From positions 43,008,757-43,072,756 of the forward strand of contig CM059560.1 of NCBI GenBank assembly GCA_030386875.1: 64,000 nucleotides of DNA, written 5' to 3'. The notes beneath the pieces were generated by a model that saw only the letters and a program-made list of their open reading frames with translations, was not told the DNA's origin and did no database searches. This document shows positions 40,039 through 52,148 of the stretch, in pieces. The position numbers and the translations under genes were made by a program. The DNA comes from Morinoia aosen (lineage: Eukaryota; Arthropoda; Malacostraca; Amphipoda; Talitridae). Positions within the stretch are counted from its first letter, which is position 1. The number at the start of each line of letters is the position of its first letter.

Positions 40039-43000
40039 TTGCAAGCTGTAGAGATACCTCGTGTACTCCTCTGTACGTTCTAGAGATATTTCCTGTACTC
40101 CTTTGTGCGCTGTAGAGATACCTTCTGTACTCCTTTGTACGCTGTAGAGATACCTCGTGTACTCCTTTGTACGTTCTAGAAATATTTCCTGTACTCCTGT
40201 GTGCGCTGTAGAGATACCTTCTGTACTCTTTTGTGCGCTGTAGAGATACCTTCTGTACTCCTTTGTGCGCTGTAGAGATCCTTCTGAACTCCTTTGTATG
40301 CTGTAGAGATACCTCGTGTACTTCTTTGTACGTTCTAGAGATATTTCCTGTACTCCTTTGTGCGCGGTAGAGATACCTTCTGTACTCCTTTGTGCGCTGT
40401 GGAGATACCTTCTGTACTCCTTTGTGCGCTGTAGAGATACCTTCTGTACTCCTTTGTACGCTGTAGAGATACCTTCTGTACTCCTTTGTGCGCTGTAGAG
40501 ATACCTTCTGTACTCCTTTGTACGCTGTAGAGATACCTCGTGTACTCCTTTGTACGTTCTAGAGATATTTCCTGTACTCCTTTGTGCGCTGTAGAGATAC
40601 CTTCTTACTCCTTTGTGCGCTGTAGAGATACCTTCTGTACTCCTTTGTGCGCTGTAGAGATACCTTCTGTACTCCTTTGTCAGCTGTAGAGATACCTTCT
40701 GTACTTCTTTGTGCGCTGTAGAGATACCTTCTGTACTCCTTTGTACGCTGTAGAGATACCTCGTGTACTCCTTTGTACGTTCTAAAGATATTTCCTGTAC
40801 TCCTTCGTGCGCTGTAGAGATACCTTCTGTACTCCTTTGTGCGCTGTAGAGATACCTTCTGTACTCCTTTGTGCGCTGTAGAGATACCTTCTGTACTCCT
40901 TTGTGCGCTGTAGAGATACCTTCTGTACTCCTTTGTGCGCTGTAGAGATACCTTCTGTACTCCTTTGTACGCTGTAGAGATACCTCGTGTACTCCTTTGT
41001 AGGTTCTAGAGATATTTCCTGTACTCCTTTGTGCGCTGTAGAGATACCTTCTGTACTCCTTTTTGCGCTGTAGAGATACCTTCTGTACTCCTTTGTGCGC
41101 TGTAGAGATACCTTCTGTACTCCTTTGTACGCTGTAGAGATACCTTCTGTACTCCTTTGTGCGCTGTAGAGATACTTTCTGTACTCCTTTGTACGCTGTA
41201 GAGATACCTCGTGTACTCCTTTGTACGTTCTAGAGATATTTCCTGTACTCCTTTGTGCGCTGTAGAGATACCTTCTGTACTCCTTTGTGCGCTGTAGAGA
41301 TACCTTCTGTACTCCTTTGTGCGCTGTAGAGATACCTTCTGTATTCCTTTGTGTGCTGTAGAGATACCTTCTGTACTCCTTTGTGCGCTGTAGAGATACC
41401 TTTTGTACTCCTTTGTACGCTGTAGAGATACCTCGTGTACTACTTTGTACGTTCTAGAGATATTTCCTGTACTCCTTTGTGCGCTGTAGAGATACCTTCT
41501 GTACTCCTTTGTGCGCTGAAGAGATACCTTCTGTACTCCTTTGTGCGCTGTAGAGATACCTTCTGTACTCCTTTGTACGCTGTAGAGATACCTTCTGTAC
41601 TCCTTTGTGCGCTGTAGAGATACCTTCTGTACTCCTTTGTACGCTGTAGAGATACCTCGTGTACTCCTTTGTACGTTCTAGAGATATTTCCTGTACTCCT
41701 TTGTGCGCTGTAGAGATACCTTCTGTACTCCTTTGTGCGCTGTAGAGATACCTTCTGTACTCCTTTGTGCGCTGTAGAGATACCTTCTGTACTCCTTTGT
41801 ACGCTGTAGAGATACCTTCTGTACTCCTTTGTGCGCTGTAGAGATACCTCCTGTACTCCTTTGTACGCTGTAGAGATACCTCGCGTACTCCTTTGTACGT
41901 TCTAGAGATATTTCCTGTACTCCTTTGTGCGCTGTAGAGATACCTTCTGTACTCCTTTGTGCGCTGTAGAGATACCTTCTGTACTCCTTTGTACGTTCTA
42001 GAGATATTTCCTGTACTCCTTTGTACGCTGTAGAGATACCTTCTGTACTCCTTTGTGCGCTGTAGAGATACCTTCTGTGCTCCTTTGTACGCTGTAGAGA
42101 TACCTCGTGTACTCCTTTGTACGTTCTAGAGATATTTCCTGTACTCCTTTGTGCGCTGTAGAGATACCTTCTGTACTCCTTTGTGCGCTGTAGAGATACC
42201 TTCTGTACTCCTTTGTGCGCTGTAGAGATACCTTCTGTACTCCTTTGTGCGCTGTAGAGATACCTTCTGTACTCCTTTGTACGCTGTAGAGATACCTCGT
42301 GTACTCCTTTGTGCGCTGTAGAGATACCTTCTGTACTCCTTTGTGCGCTGTAGAGATACCTTCTGTACTCCTTTGTGCGCTGTAGAGATACCTTCTGTAC
42401 TCCTTTGTACGTTCTGAAGATATTCCCTGTACTCCTTTGTGCGCTGTAGAGACACCTTCTGTACTTCTTTGTGCGCTGTAGAGATATTTCCTGTACTCCT
42501 TTGTGCGCTGTAGAGATACCTTCTGTACTCCTTTGTGCGCTGTAGAGATACCTTCTGTACTCCTTTGTACGCTGTAGAGATACCTCGTGTACTCCTTTGT
42601 ACGTTCTAGAGATATTTCCTGTACTCCATTGTGCGCTGTAGAGATACCTCGTGTACTCCTTTGTACGTTCTAGAGATATTTCCTGTACTCCTTTGTGCGC
42701 TGTAGAGATACCTTCTGTACTCCTTTGTGCGCTGTAGAGATACCTTCTGTACTCCTTTGTACGCTGTAGAGATACCTTCTGTACTCCTTTGGGCGCTGTA
42801 GAGATACCTTCTGTACTCCTTTGTACGCTGTAGAGATACCTCGTCTACTCCTTTGTACGTTCTAGAGATATTTCCTGTACTCCTTTGGGCGCTGTAGAGA
42901 TACTTTCTGTACTCCTTTGTGCGCTGTAGAGATACCTTCTGTACTCCTTTGTGCGCTGTAGAGATACCTTCTGTACTCCTTTGTGCGCTGTAGAGATACC

Positions 43001-45000
43001 TTCTGTACTCCTTTGTACGTTCTAGAGATATTTCCTGTACTCCTTTGTGCGCTGTAGAGATACCTTCTATACTCCTTTTGCGCTGTAGAGATACCTTCTG
43101 TACTCCTTTGTACGCTGTAGAGATACCTCGTGTACTCCTTTGTACGTTCTAGAGATATTTCCGGTACTCCTTTTTGCGCTGTAGCGAAACCTTCTGTACT
43201 CCTTTGTGCGCTGTAGAGATACCTTCTGTACTCCTTTGTGCGCTGTAGAGATACCTTCTGTACTCCTTTTTGCGCTGTAGAGATACCTTCTGTACTCCTT
43301 TGTGCGCTGTAGAGATACCTTCTGTACTCCTTTGTACGCTGTAGAGATACCTCGTGTACTCCTTTGTGCGCTGTAGAGATACCTTCTGTACTCCTTTGTG
43401 TGCTGTAGAGATACCTTCTGTACTCCTTTGTGCGCTGTAGAGATACCTTCTGTACTCCTTTGTACGTTCTAGAGATATTTCCTGTACTCCTTTGTGCGCT
43501 GTAGAGATACCTTCTGTACTCCTATGTGCGCTGTAGAGATATTTCCTGTACTCCTTTGTGCGCTGTAGAGATACCTTCTGTACTCCTTTGTGCGCTGCAG
43601 AGATACCTTCTGTACTCCTTTGTACGCTGTAGAGATACCTCGTGTACTCCTCTGTACGTTCTAGAGATATTTCCTGTACTCCTTTGTGCGCTGTAGAGAT
43701 ACCTTCTGTACTCCTTTGTGCGCTGTAGAGATACCTTCTGTACTCCTTTGTGCGCTGTAGAGATACCTTCTGTACTCCTTTGTACGCTGTAGAGATACCT
43801 TCTGTACTCCTTTGTGCGCTGTAGAGATACCTTCTGTACTCCTTTGTACGCTGTAGAGATACCTCGTGTACTCCTTTGTACGTTCTAGAGATATTTCCTG
43901 TACTCCTTTGTGCGCTGTTGAGATACCTTCTGTACTCCTTTGGGCGCTGTAGAGATACCTTCTGTACTCCTTTGTGCGCTGTAGAGATACCTTTTGTACT
44001 CTTTGTACGCTGTAAAGATACCTTCTGTACTCCTTTGTGCGCTGTAGAGATACCTTCTGTACTCCTTTGTACGCTGTAGAGATACCTCGTGTACTCCTTT
44101 GTACGTTCTAGAGATATTTCCTGTACTCCTTTGTGCGCTGTAGAGATATCTTCTGTACTCCTTTGTGCGCTGTAGAGATACCTTCTGTACTCCTTTGTAC
44201 GCTGTAGAGATACCTCGTGTACTCCTTTGTACGTTCTAGAGATATTTCCTGTACTCCTTTGTGCGCTGTAGAGATACCTTCTGTACTCCTTTGTGCGCTG
44301 TAGAGATACCTTCTGTACTCCTTTGTGCGCTGTAGAGATACCTTCCGTACTCCTTTGTGCGCTGTAGAGATACCTTCTGTACTCCTTTGTGCGCTGTAGA
44401 GATACCTTCTGTACTCCTTTGTACGCTGCAGAGATACCTCGTGTACTCCTTTGTGCGCTGTAGAGATACCTTCTATACTCCTTTGTGCGCTGTAGAGATA
44501 CCTTCTGTACTCCTTTGTGCGCTGTAGAGATTCCTTCTGTACTCCTTTGTACGCTGTAGAGATACCTCGTGTACTCCTTTGTGCGCTGTAGAGATACCTT
44601 CTGCTCTCCTTTGTGCGCTGTAGAGATACCTTCTTTACTCCTTTGCACGTTCTAGAGATATTTCCTGTACTCCTTTGTGCGCTGTAGAGATACCTTCTGT
44701 ACTCCTTTGTGCGCTGTAGAGATACCTTCTGTACTCATTTGTGCGCTGTAGAGATACCTTCTGTACTCCTTTGTACGCTGTTGAGATACCTCGTGTACTC
44801 CTTTGTGCGCTGTAGAGATACCTTCTGTACTCCTTTGTGCGCTGTAGAGATACCTTCTGTACTCCTTTGTGCGCTGTAGAGATACCTTCTGTACTCCTTT
44901 GTACGTTCTAGAGATATTTCCTGTACTCCTTTGTACGCTGTAGAGATACCTCGTGTACTCCTTTGTACGTTCTAGAGATATTTCCTGTACTCCTTTGTGC
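40039..45000. repeat. Third partial copy, then mixed units
   Basis: To about 40.8 kb this follows the preceding block. Beyond that, 7-monomer units (41.2-42.1 kb) give way to mixed units with epsilon trios near 42.48 and 43.54 kb. One-base-short monomers lie near 43077 and 44001. The latter joins two phases and is why the longest open frame of the window (499 residues, minus strand, 43149-44648) lies here. No gene is supported. Confidence 0.75.
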
Positions 45001-45402
45001 GCTGTAGAGATACCTTCTGTACTCCTTTGTGCGCTGTAGAGATACCTTCTGTACTCCTTTGTGCGCTGTAGAGATACCTTCTGTACTCCTTTGTACGCTG
45101 TAGAGATACCTTCTGTACTCCTTTGTGCGCTGTAGAGATACCTTCTATACTCCTTTGTGCGCTGTAGAGATACCTTCTGTACTCCTTTGTACGCTGTAGA
45201 GATAACTCGTGTACTCCTCTGTACGTTCTAGAGATATTTCCTGTACTCCTTTGTGCGCTGTAGAGATACCTTCTGTACTCCTTTGTGCGCTGTAGAGATA
45301 CCTTCTGTACTCCTTTGTGCGCTGTAGAGATACCTTCTGTACTCCTTTGTACGCTGTAGAGATACCTTCTGTACTCCTTTGTGCGCTGTAGAGATACCTT
45401 CT

Positions 45403-45434
45403 GTACTCCTTTGTACGTTCTAGAGATACCTCGT
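45403..45434. repeat. Hybrid monomer (delta front, gamma tail)
   Basis: This copy has delta bases at 13-18 (gtacgttctagag) followed by the gamma tail acctcgt, and is itself followed by an ordinary delta. It sits where gamma normally lies. The same hybrid occurs near 59779 and 61379, offset by 14,366 and 15,966 bases, so it is a lineage marker for the copies of this segment. Confidence 0.85.
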
Positions 45435-45786
45435 GTACTCCTTTGTACGTTCTAGAGATATTTCCTGTACTCCTTTGTGCGCTGTAGAGATACCTTCTGT
45501 ACTCCTTTGTGCGCTGTAGAGATACCTTCTGTACTCCTTTGTACGCTGTAGAGATACCTCGTGTACTCCTTTGTGCGCTGTAGAGATACCTTCTGTACTC
45601 CTTTGTGCGCTGTAGAGATACCTTCTGTACTCCTTTGTGCGCTGTAGAGATACCTTCTGTACTCCTTTGTGCGCTGTAGAGATACCTTCTGTACTCCTTT
45701 GTGCGCTGTAGAGATACCTTCTGTACTCCTTTGTACGTTCTAGAGATATTTCCTGTACTCCTTTGTGCGCTGTAGAGATACCTTCT

Positions 45787-45818
45787 GTACTCCTTTGTGC
45801 GCTGTAGAGATATTTCCT
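45787..45818. repeat. Epsilon monomer (alpha front, delta tail)
   Basis: The first part matches alpha (gtgcgctgtagagat) and the last seven bases match delta (atttcct). It looks like a recombinant or converted monomer. It is preceded by delta (45723-45754) and then one alpha (45755-45786). The same delta-alpha-epsilon trio is seen at 232-327 and near 2.45, 4.91, 9.36, 13.46, 18.19, 20.84, 30.96, 34.64, 35.25, 42.48, 43.54, 49.26, 55.15, 62.16 and 63.88 kb. Confidence 0.85.
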
Positions 45819-46720
45819 GTACTCCTTTGTGCGCTGTAGAGATACCTTCTGTACTCCTTTGTGCGCTGTAGAGATACCTTCTGTACTCCTTTGTACGCTG
45901 TAGAGATACCTCGTGTACTCCTTTGTACGTTCTAGAGATATTTCCTGTACTCCTTTGTGCGCTGTAGAGATACCTTCTGTACTCCTTTGTGCGCTTTAGA
46001 GATACCTTCTGTACTCCTTTGTGCGCTGTAGAGATACCTTCTGTACTCCTTTGTACGCTGTAGAGATACCTTCTGTACTCCTTTGTGCGCTGTAGAGATA
46101 CCTTCTGTACTCCTTTGTACGCTGTAGAGATACCTCGTGTACTCCTTTGTACGTTCTAGAGATATTTCCTGTACTCCTTTGTGCGCTGTAGAGATACCTT
46201 CTGTACTCCTTTGTGCGCTGTAGAGATACCTTCTGTACTCCTTTGTGCGCTGTAGAGATACCTTCTTCACTCCTTTGTACGCTGTAGAGATACCTTCTGT
46301 ACTCCTTTGTGCGCTGTAGAGATACCTTCTGTACTCCTTTGTACGCTGTAGAGATACCTCGTGTACTCCTTTGTACGTTCTAGAGATATTTCCTGTACTC
46401 CTTTGTGCGCTGTAGAGATACCTTCTGTACTCCTTTGTGCGCTGTAGAGATACCTTCTGTACTCTTTTGTACGCTGTAGAGATACCTCGTGTACTCCTTT
46501 GTACGTTCTAGAGATATTTCCTGTACTCCTTTGTGCGTTGTAGAGATACCTTCTGTACTCCTTTGTGCGCTGTAGAGATACCTTCTGTACTCCTTTGTGC
46601 GCTGTAGAGATACCTTCTGTACTCCTTTGTGCGCTGTAGAGATACCTTCTGTACTCCTTTGTGCACTGTAGAGATACCTTCTGTACTCCTTTGTACGCTG
46701 TAGAGATACCTCGTGTACTC

Positions 46721-49100
46721 CTTTGTGCGCTGTAGAGATACCTTCTGTACTCCTTTGTGCGCTGTAGAGATACCTTCTGTACTCCTTTGTGCGCTGTAGA
46801 GATACCTTATGTACTCCTTTGTACGTTCTAGAGATATTTCCTGTACTCCTTTGTGCGCTGTAGAGATACCTTCTGTACTCCTTTGTGCGCTGTAGAGATA
46901 CCTTCTGTACTCCTTTGTGCGCTGTAGAGATACCTTCTGTACTCCTTTGTGCGCTGTAGAGATACCTTCTGTACTCTTTTGTGCGCTGTAGAGATACCTT
47001 CTGTACTCCTTTGTACGCTGTAGAGATACCTCGTGTACTCCTTTGTGCGCTGTAGAGATACCTTCTGTTCTCCTTTGTGCGCTGTAGAGATACCTTCTGT
47101 ACTCCTTTGTACGTTCTAGAGATATTTCCTGTACTCCTTTGTGCGCTGTAGAGATACCTTCTGTACTCCTTTGTGCGCTGTAGAGATACCTTCTGTACTC
47201 CTTTGTGCGCTGTAGAGATACCTTCTGTACTCCTTTGTACGCTGTAGAGATACCTCGTGTACTCCTTTGTACGTTCTAGAGATATTTCCTGTACTCCTCT
47301 GTGCGCTGTAGAGATACCTTCTGTACTCCTTTGTGCGCTGTAGAGATACCTTCTGTGCTCCTTTGTGCGCTGTAGAGATACCTTCTGTACTCCTTTGTGC
47401 GCTGTAGAGATACCTTCAGTACTCCTCTGTGCGCTGTAGAGATACCTTCTGTACTCCTTTGTACGCTGTAGAGATACCTCGTGTACTTCTTTGTACGTTC
47501 TAGAGATATTTCCTGTACTCCTTTGTGCGCTGTAGAGATACCTTCTGTACTCCTTTGTGCGCTGTAGAGATACCTTCTGTACTCCTTTGTGCGCTGTAGA
47601 GATACCTTCTGTACGCCTTTGTGCGCTGTAGAGATACCTTCTGTACTCCTTTGTACGCTGTAGAGATACCTCGTGTACTCATTTGTGCGCTGTAGAGATA
47701 CCTTCTGTACTCCCTTGTGCGCTGTAGAGATACCTTCTGTACTCCTTTGTGCGCTGTAGAGATACCTTCTGTACTCCTTTGTACGTTCTAGAGAAATTTC
47801 CTGTACTCCTTTGTGCGCAGTAGAGATACCTTCTGTACTCCTTTGTGCGCTGTAGAGATACCTTCTGTACTCCTTTGTGCGCTGTAGAGATACCTTCTGT
47901 ACTCCTTTGTGCGCTGTAGAGATACCTTCTGTACTCCTTTGTGCGCTGTAGAGATACCTTCTGTACTCCTTTGTACGCTGTAGAGATACCTCGTGTACTC
48001 CTTTGTGCGCTGTAGAGATACCTTCTGTTCTCCTTTTTGCGCTGTAGAGATACCTTCTGTACTCCTTTGTACGTTCTAGAGATATTTCCTGTACTTCTTT
48101 GTGCGCTGTAGAGATACCTTCTGTACTCCTTTGTGCGCTGTAGAGCTACCTTCTGTACTCCTTTGTGCGCTGTAGAGATACCTTCTCTACTCCTCTGTGC
48201 GCTGTAGAGATACCTTCTGTACTCCTTTGTACGCTGTAGAGATACCTCGTGTACTTCTTTGTACGTTCTAGAGATATTTCCTGTACTCCTTTGTGCGCTG
48301 TAGAGATACCTTCTGTTCTCCTTTGTGCGCTGTAGAGATACCTTCTGTACTCCTTTGTGCGCTGTAGAGATACCTTCTGTACTCCTTTGTGCGCTGTAGA
48401 GATACCTTCTGTACTCCTTTGTACGCTGTAGAGATACCTCGTGTACTCATTTGTGCGCTGTAGAGATACCTTCTGTACTCCTTTGTGCGCTGTAGAGATA
48501 CCTTCTGTACTCCTTTGCGCGCTGTAGAGATACCTTCTGTACTCCTTTGTACGTTCTAGAGATATTTCCTGTACTCCTTTGTGCGCTGTAGGGATACCTT
48601 CTGTACTCCTTTGTGCGCTGTAGAGATACCTTCTGTACTCCTTTGTGCGCTGTAGAGATACCTTCTGTACTCCTTTGTGCGCTGTAGAGATACATTCTGT
48701 ACTCCTTTGTACGCTGTAGAGATACCTCGTGAACTCCTTTGTGCGCTGTAGAGATACCTTCTGTTCTCCTTTGTGCGCTGTAGAGATACCTTCTGTACTC
48801 CTTTGTACGTTCTAGATATATTTCCTGTACTTCTTTGTGCGCTGTAGAGATACCTTCTGTACTCCTTTGTGCGCTGTAGAGCTACCTTCTGTACTCCTTT
48901 GTGCGCTGTAGAGATACCTTCTGTACTCCTTTGTACGCTGTAGAGATACCTCGTGTACTCCTTTGTACGTTCTAGAGATATTTCCTGTACTCCTTTGTGC
49001 GCTGTAGAGATACCTTCTGTACTCCTTTGTGCGCTGTAGAGATACCTTCTGTACTCCTTTGTGCGCTGTAGAGATACCTTCTGTACTCCTTTGTACGCTG
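46721..49100. repeat. Array segment with alpha-rich units
   Basis: Mostly 9- and 10-monomer units (gamma and delta separated by alpha copies). Holds gagaaattt at 47791 and gttctcctttttg at 48027, both recurring 3614 bases downstream at 51405 and 51641. No gene is seen. Confidence 0.78.
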
Positions 49101-50000
49101 TAGAGATACCTTCTGTACTCCTTTGTGCGCTGTAGAGATACCTTCTGTACTCCTTTGTACGCTGTAGAGATAACTCGTGTACTCCTTTGTACGTTCAAGA
49201 GATATTTCCTGTACTCCTTTGTGCGCTGTAGAGATACCTTCTGTACTCCTTTGTGCGCTGTAGAGATATTTCCTGTCCTCCTTTGTGCGCTGTAGAGATA
49301 CCTTCTGTACTCCTTTGTGCGCTGTAGAGATACCTTCTGTACACCTTTGTACGCTGTAGAGATACCTCGTGTACTCCTTTGTACGTTCTAGAGATATTTC
49401 CTGTACTCCTTTGTGCGCTGTAGAGATACCTTCGGTACTCCTTTGTGCGCTGTAGAGATACCTTCTGTACTCCTTTGTGCGCTGTAGAGATACCTTCTGT
49501 ACTCCTTTGTACGCTGTAGAGATACCTTCTGTACTCCTTTGTGCGCTGTAGAGATACCTTCTGTACTCCTTTGTACGCTGTAGAGATACCTCGTGTACTC
49601 CTTTGTACGTTCTAGAGATATTTCCTGTACTCCTTTGTGCGCTGTAGAGATGCCTTCTGTACTCCTTTGTGCGCTGTAGAGATACCTCCTGTACTCCTTT
49701 GTGCGCTGTAGAGATACCTTCTGTACTCCTTTGTACGCTGTAGAGATACCTTCTGTACTCCTTTGTGCGCTGTAGAGATACCTTCTGTACTCCTTTGTAC
49801 GCTGTAGAGATACCTCGTGTACTCCTTTGTACGTTCTAGAGATATTTCCTGTACTCCTTTGTGCGCTGTAGAGATACCTTCTGTACTCCTTTGTGCGCTG
49901 TAGAGATACCTTTTGTACTCCTTTGTACGCTGTAGAGATACCTCGTGTACTCCTTTGTACGTTCTAGAGATATTTTCTGTACTCCTTTGTGCGCTGTAGA
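49101..50000. repeat. Segment duplicated 5886 bp downstream, copy 1
   Basis: Three rare variants share one offset: gtcctcc at 49275 and 55161, ttcggtactcc at 49431 and 55317, ttttgtactcc at 49911 and 55797. 5886 is 184 monomers minus two bases, matching the two one-base losses at ~50700 and ~50893 in between. Edges are approximate. Confidence 0.85.
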
Positions 50001-50758
50001 GATACCTTCTGTACTCCTTTGTGCGCTGTAGAGATACCTTCTGTACTCCTTTGTGCGCTGTAGAGATACCTTCTGTACTCCTTTGTGCGCTGTAGAGATA
50101 CCTTCTGTACTCCTTTGTGCGCTGTAGAGATACCTTCTGTACTCCTTTGTGCGCTGTAGAGATACCTTCTGTACTCCTTTGTACGCTGAAGAGATACCTC
50201 GTGTACTCCTTTGTGCGCTGTAGAGATACCTTCTGTACTCCTTTGTGCGCTGTAGAGATACCTTCTGTACTCCTTTGTGCGCTGTAGAGATACCTTCTGT
50301 ACTCCTTTGTGCGCTGTAGAGATACCTTCTGTACTCCTTTGTGCGCTGTAGAGATACCTTCTGTACTCCTTTGTGCGCTGTAGAGATACCTTCTGTACTC
50401 CTTTGTACGCTGAAGAGATACCTCGTGTACTCCTTTGTGCGCTGTAGAGATACCTTCTGTACTCCTTTGTACGCTGTAGAGATACCTCGTGTACTCATTT
50501 GTGCGCTGTAGAGATACCTTCTGTACTCCTTTGTGCGCTGTAGAGATACCTTCTGTACTCCTTTGTGCGCTGTAGAGATACCTTCTGTACTCCTTTGTGC
50601 GCTGTAGAGATACCTTCTGTACACCTTTGTGCGCTGTAGAGATACCTTCTGTACTCCTTTGTACGCTGTAGAGATACATCGTGTACTCCTTTGTGCGCCG
50701 TAAGATACCTTCTGTACTCCTTTGTGCGCTGTAGAGATACCTTCTGTACTCCTTTGTA
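49991..50758. repeat. Delta-free alpha-rich stretch
   Basis: Successive deltas are 799 bases apart here (acgttc at 49959 and 50758), 25 monomers with one base lost, against 4 to 10 monomers elsewhere. Gamma copies still occur, several with a ctgaagag change (near 50188 and 50411; again near 51146). This is the longest delta gap I noticed. Confidence 0.85.
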
Positions 50759-51252
50759 CGTTCTAGAGATATTTTTTGTACTCCTTTGTGCGCTGTAGAG
50801 ATACCTTCTGTACTCCTTTGTGCGCTGTAGAGATACCTTCTGTACTCCTTTGTGCGCTGTAGAGATACCTTCTGTACTCCTTTGTGCGCTGTAAGATACC
50901 TTCTGTACTCCTTTGTGCGCTGTAGAGATACCTTCTGTACTCCTTTGTACGTTCTAGAGATATTTTTTGTACTCCTTTGTGCGCTGTAGAGATACCTTCT
51001 GTACTCCTTTGTGCGCTGTAGAGATACCTTCTGTACTCCTTTGTGCGCTGTAGAGATACCTTCTGTACTCCTTTGTGCGCTGTAGAGATACCTTCTGTAC
51101 TCCTTTGTGCGCTGTAGAGATACCTTCTGTACTCCTTTGTACGCTGAAGAGATACCTCGTGTACTCCTTTGTGCGCTGTAGAGATACCTTCTGTACTCCT
51201 TTGTGCGCTGTAGAGATACCTTCTGTACACCTTTGTGCGCTGTAGAGATACC

Positions 51253-52148
51253 TTCTGTACTCCTTTGTACGCTGTAGAGATACCTCGTGTACTCATTTCT
51301 GCGCTGTAGAGATACCTTCTGTACTCCTTTGTGCGCTGTAGAGATACCTTCTGTACTCCTTTGTGCGCTGTAGAGATACCTTCTGTACTCCTTTGTACGT
51401 TCTAGAGAAATTTCCTGTACTCCTTTGTGCGCAGTAGAGATACCTTCTGTACTCCTTTGTGCGCTGTAGAGATACCTTCTGTACTCCTTTGTGCGCTGTA
51501 GAGATACCTTCTGTACTCCTTTGTGCGCTGTAGAGATACCTTCTGTACTCCTTTGTGCGCTGTAGAGATACCTTCTGTACTCCTTTGTACGCTGTAGAGA
51601 TACCTCGTGTACTCCTTTGTGCGCTGTAGAGATACCTTCTGTTCTCCTTTTTGCGCTGTAGAGATACCTTCTGTACTCCTTTGTACGTTCTAGAGATATT
51701 TGCTGTACTCCTTTGTGCGCTGTAGAGATACCTTCTGTACTCCTTTGTGCGCTGTAGAGATACCTTCTGTACTTCTTTGTGCGCTGTAAAGATACCTTCT
51801 GTACTCCTTTGTACGCTGTAGAGATACCTCGTGTACTCCTTTGTACGTTCTAGAGATATTTCCTGTACTCCTTTGTGCGCTGTAGAGATACCTTCTGTAC
51901 TCCTTTGTGCGCTGTAGAGATACCTTCTGTACTTCTTTGTGCGCTGTAGAAATACCTTCTGTACTCCTTTGTACGCTGTAGAGATACCTTCTGTACTCCT
52001 TTGTGCGCTGTAGAGATACCTTCTGTACTCCTTTGTACGCTGTAGAGATACCTCGTGTACTCCTTTGTACGTTCTAGAGATATTTCCTGTACTCCTTTGT
52101 GCGCTGTAGAGATACCTTCTGTACTCCTTTGTGCGCTGTAGAGATACC
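51253..52148. repeat. 896-bp tandem pair, copy 1
   Basis: Markers gagaaattt followed by gcgcagtag (51405) and gttctcctttttg (51641) recur 896 bases on (52301, 52537), exactly 28 monomers. The same pair lies 3614 bases upstream at 47791 and 48027. Edges are approximate. Confidence 0.82.

Larger units (their letters stand above)
45001..46720. repeat. Segment duplicated ~14.4-16.4 kb downstream
   Basis: The left part (gataactcg at 45201, delta/gamma hybrid at 45413) matches 59567 and 59779 at offset 14,366. The right part (gctttag at 45994, gtgcgttg near 46533, gtgcactg at 46661) matches 62344, 62883 and 63011 at offset 16,350. The two offsets differ by 1984, or 62 monomers; this includes the 1600-bp tandem duplication in the downstream copy. 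Confidence 0.82.

Noticed and set aside
43149-44648. Long minus-strand open frame (499 residues) and dozens of similar ones, as a repetitive protein gene
   Set aside because: The frames follow from a stop-free 32-bp monomer. They end wherever delta brings its TAG into phase, start at arbitrary variant codons including non-ATG ones, have no unique ends, and run through one-base indels by changing phase. Identical peptides reflect duplicated satellite, not coding selection.
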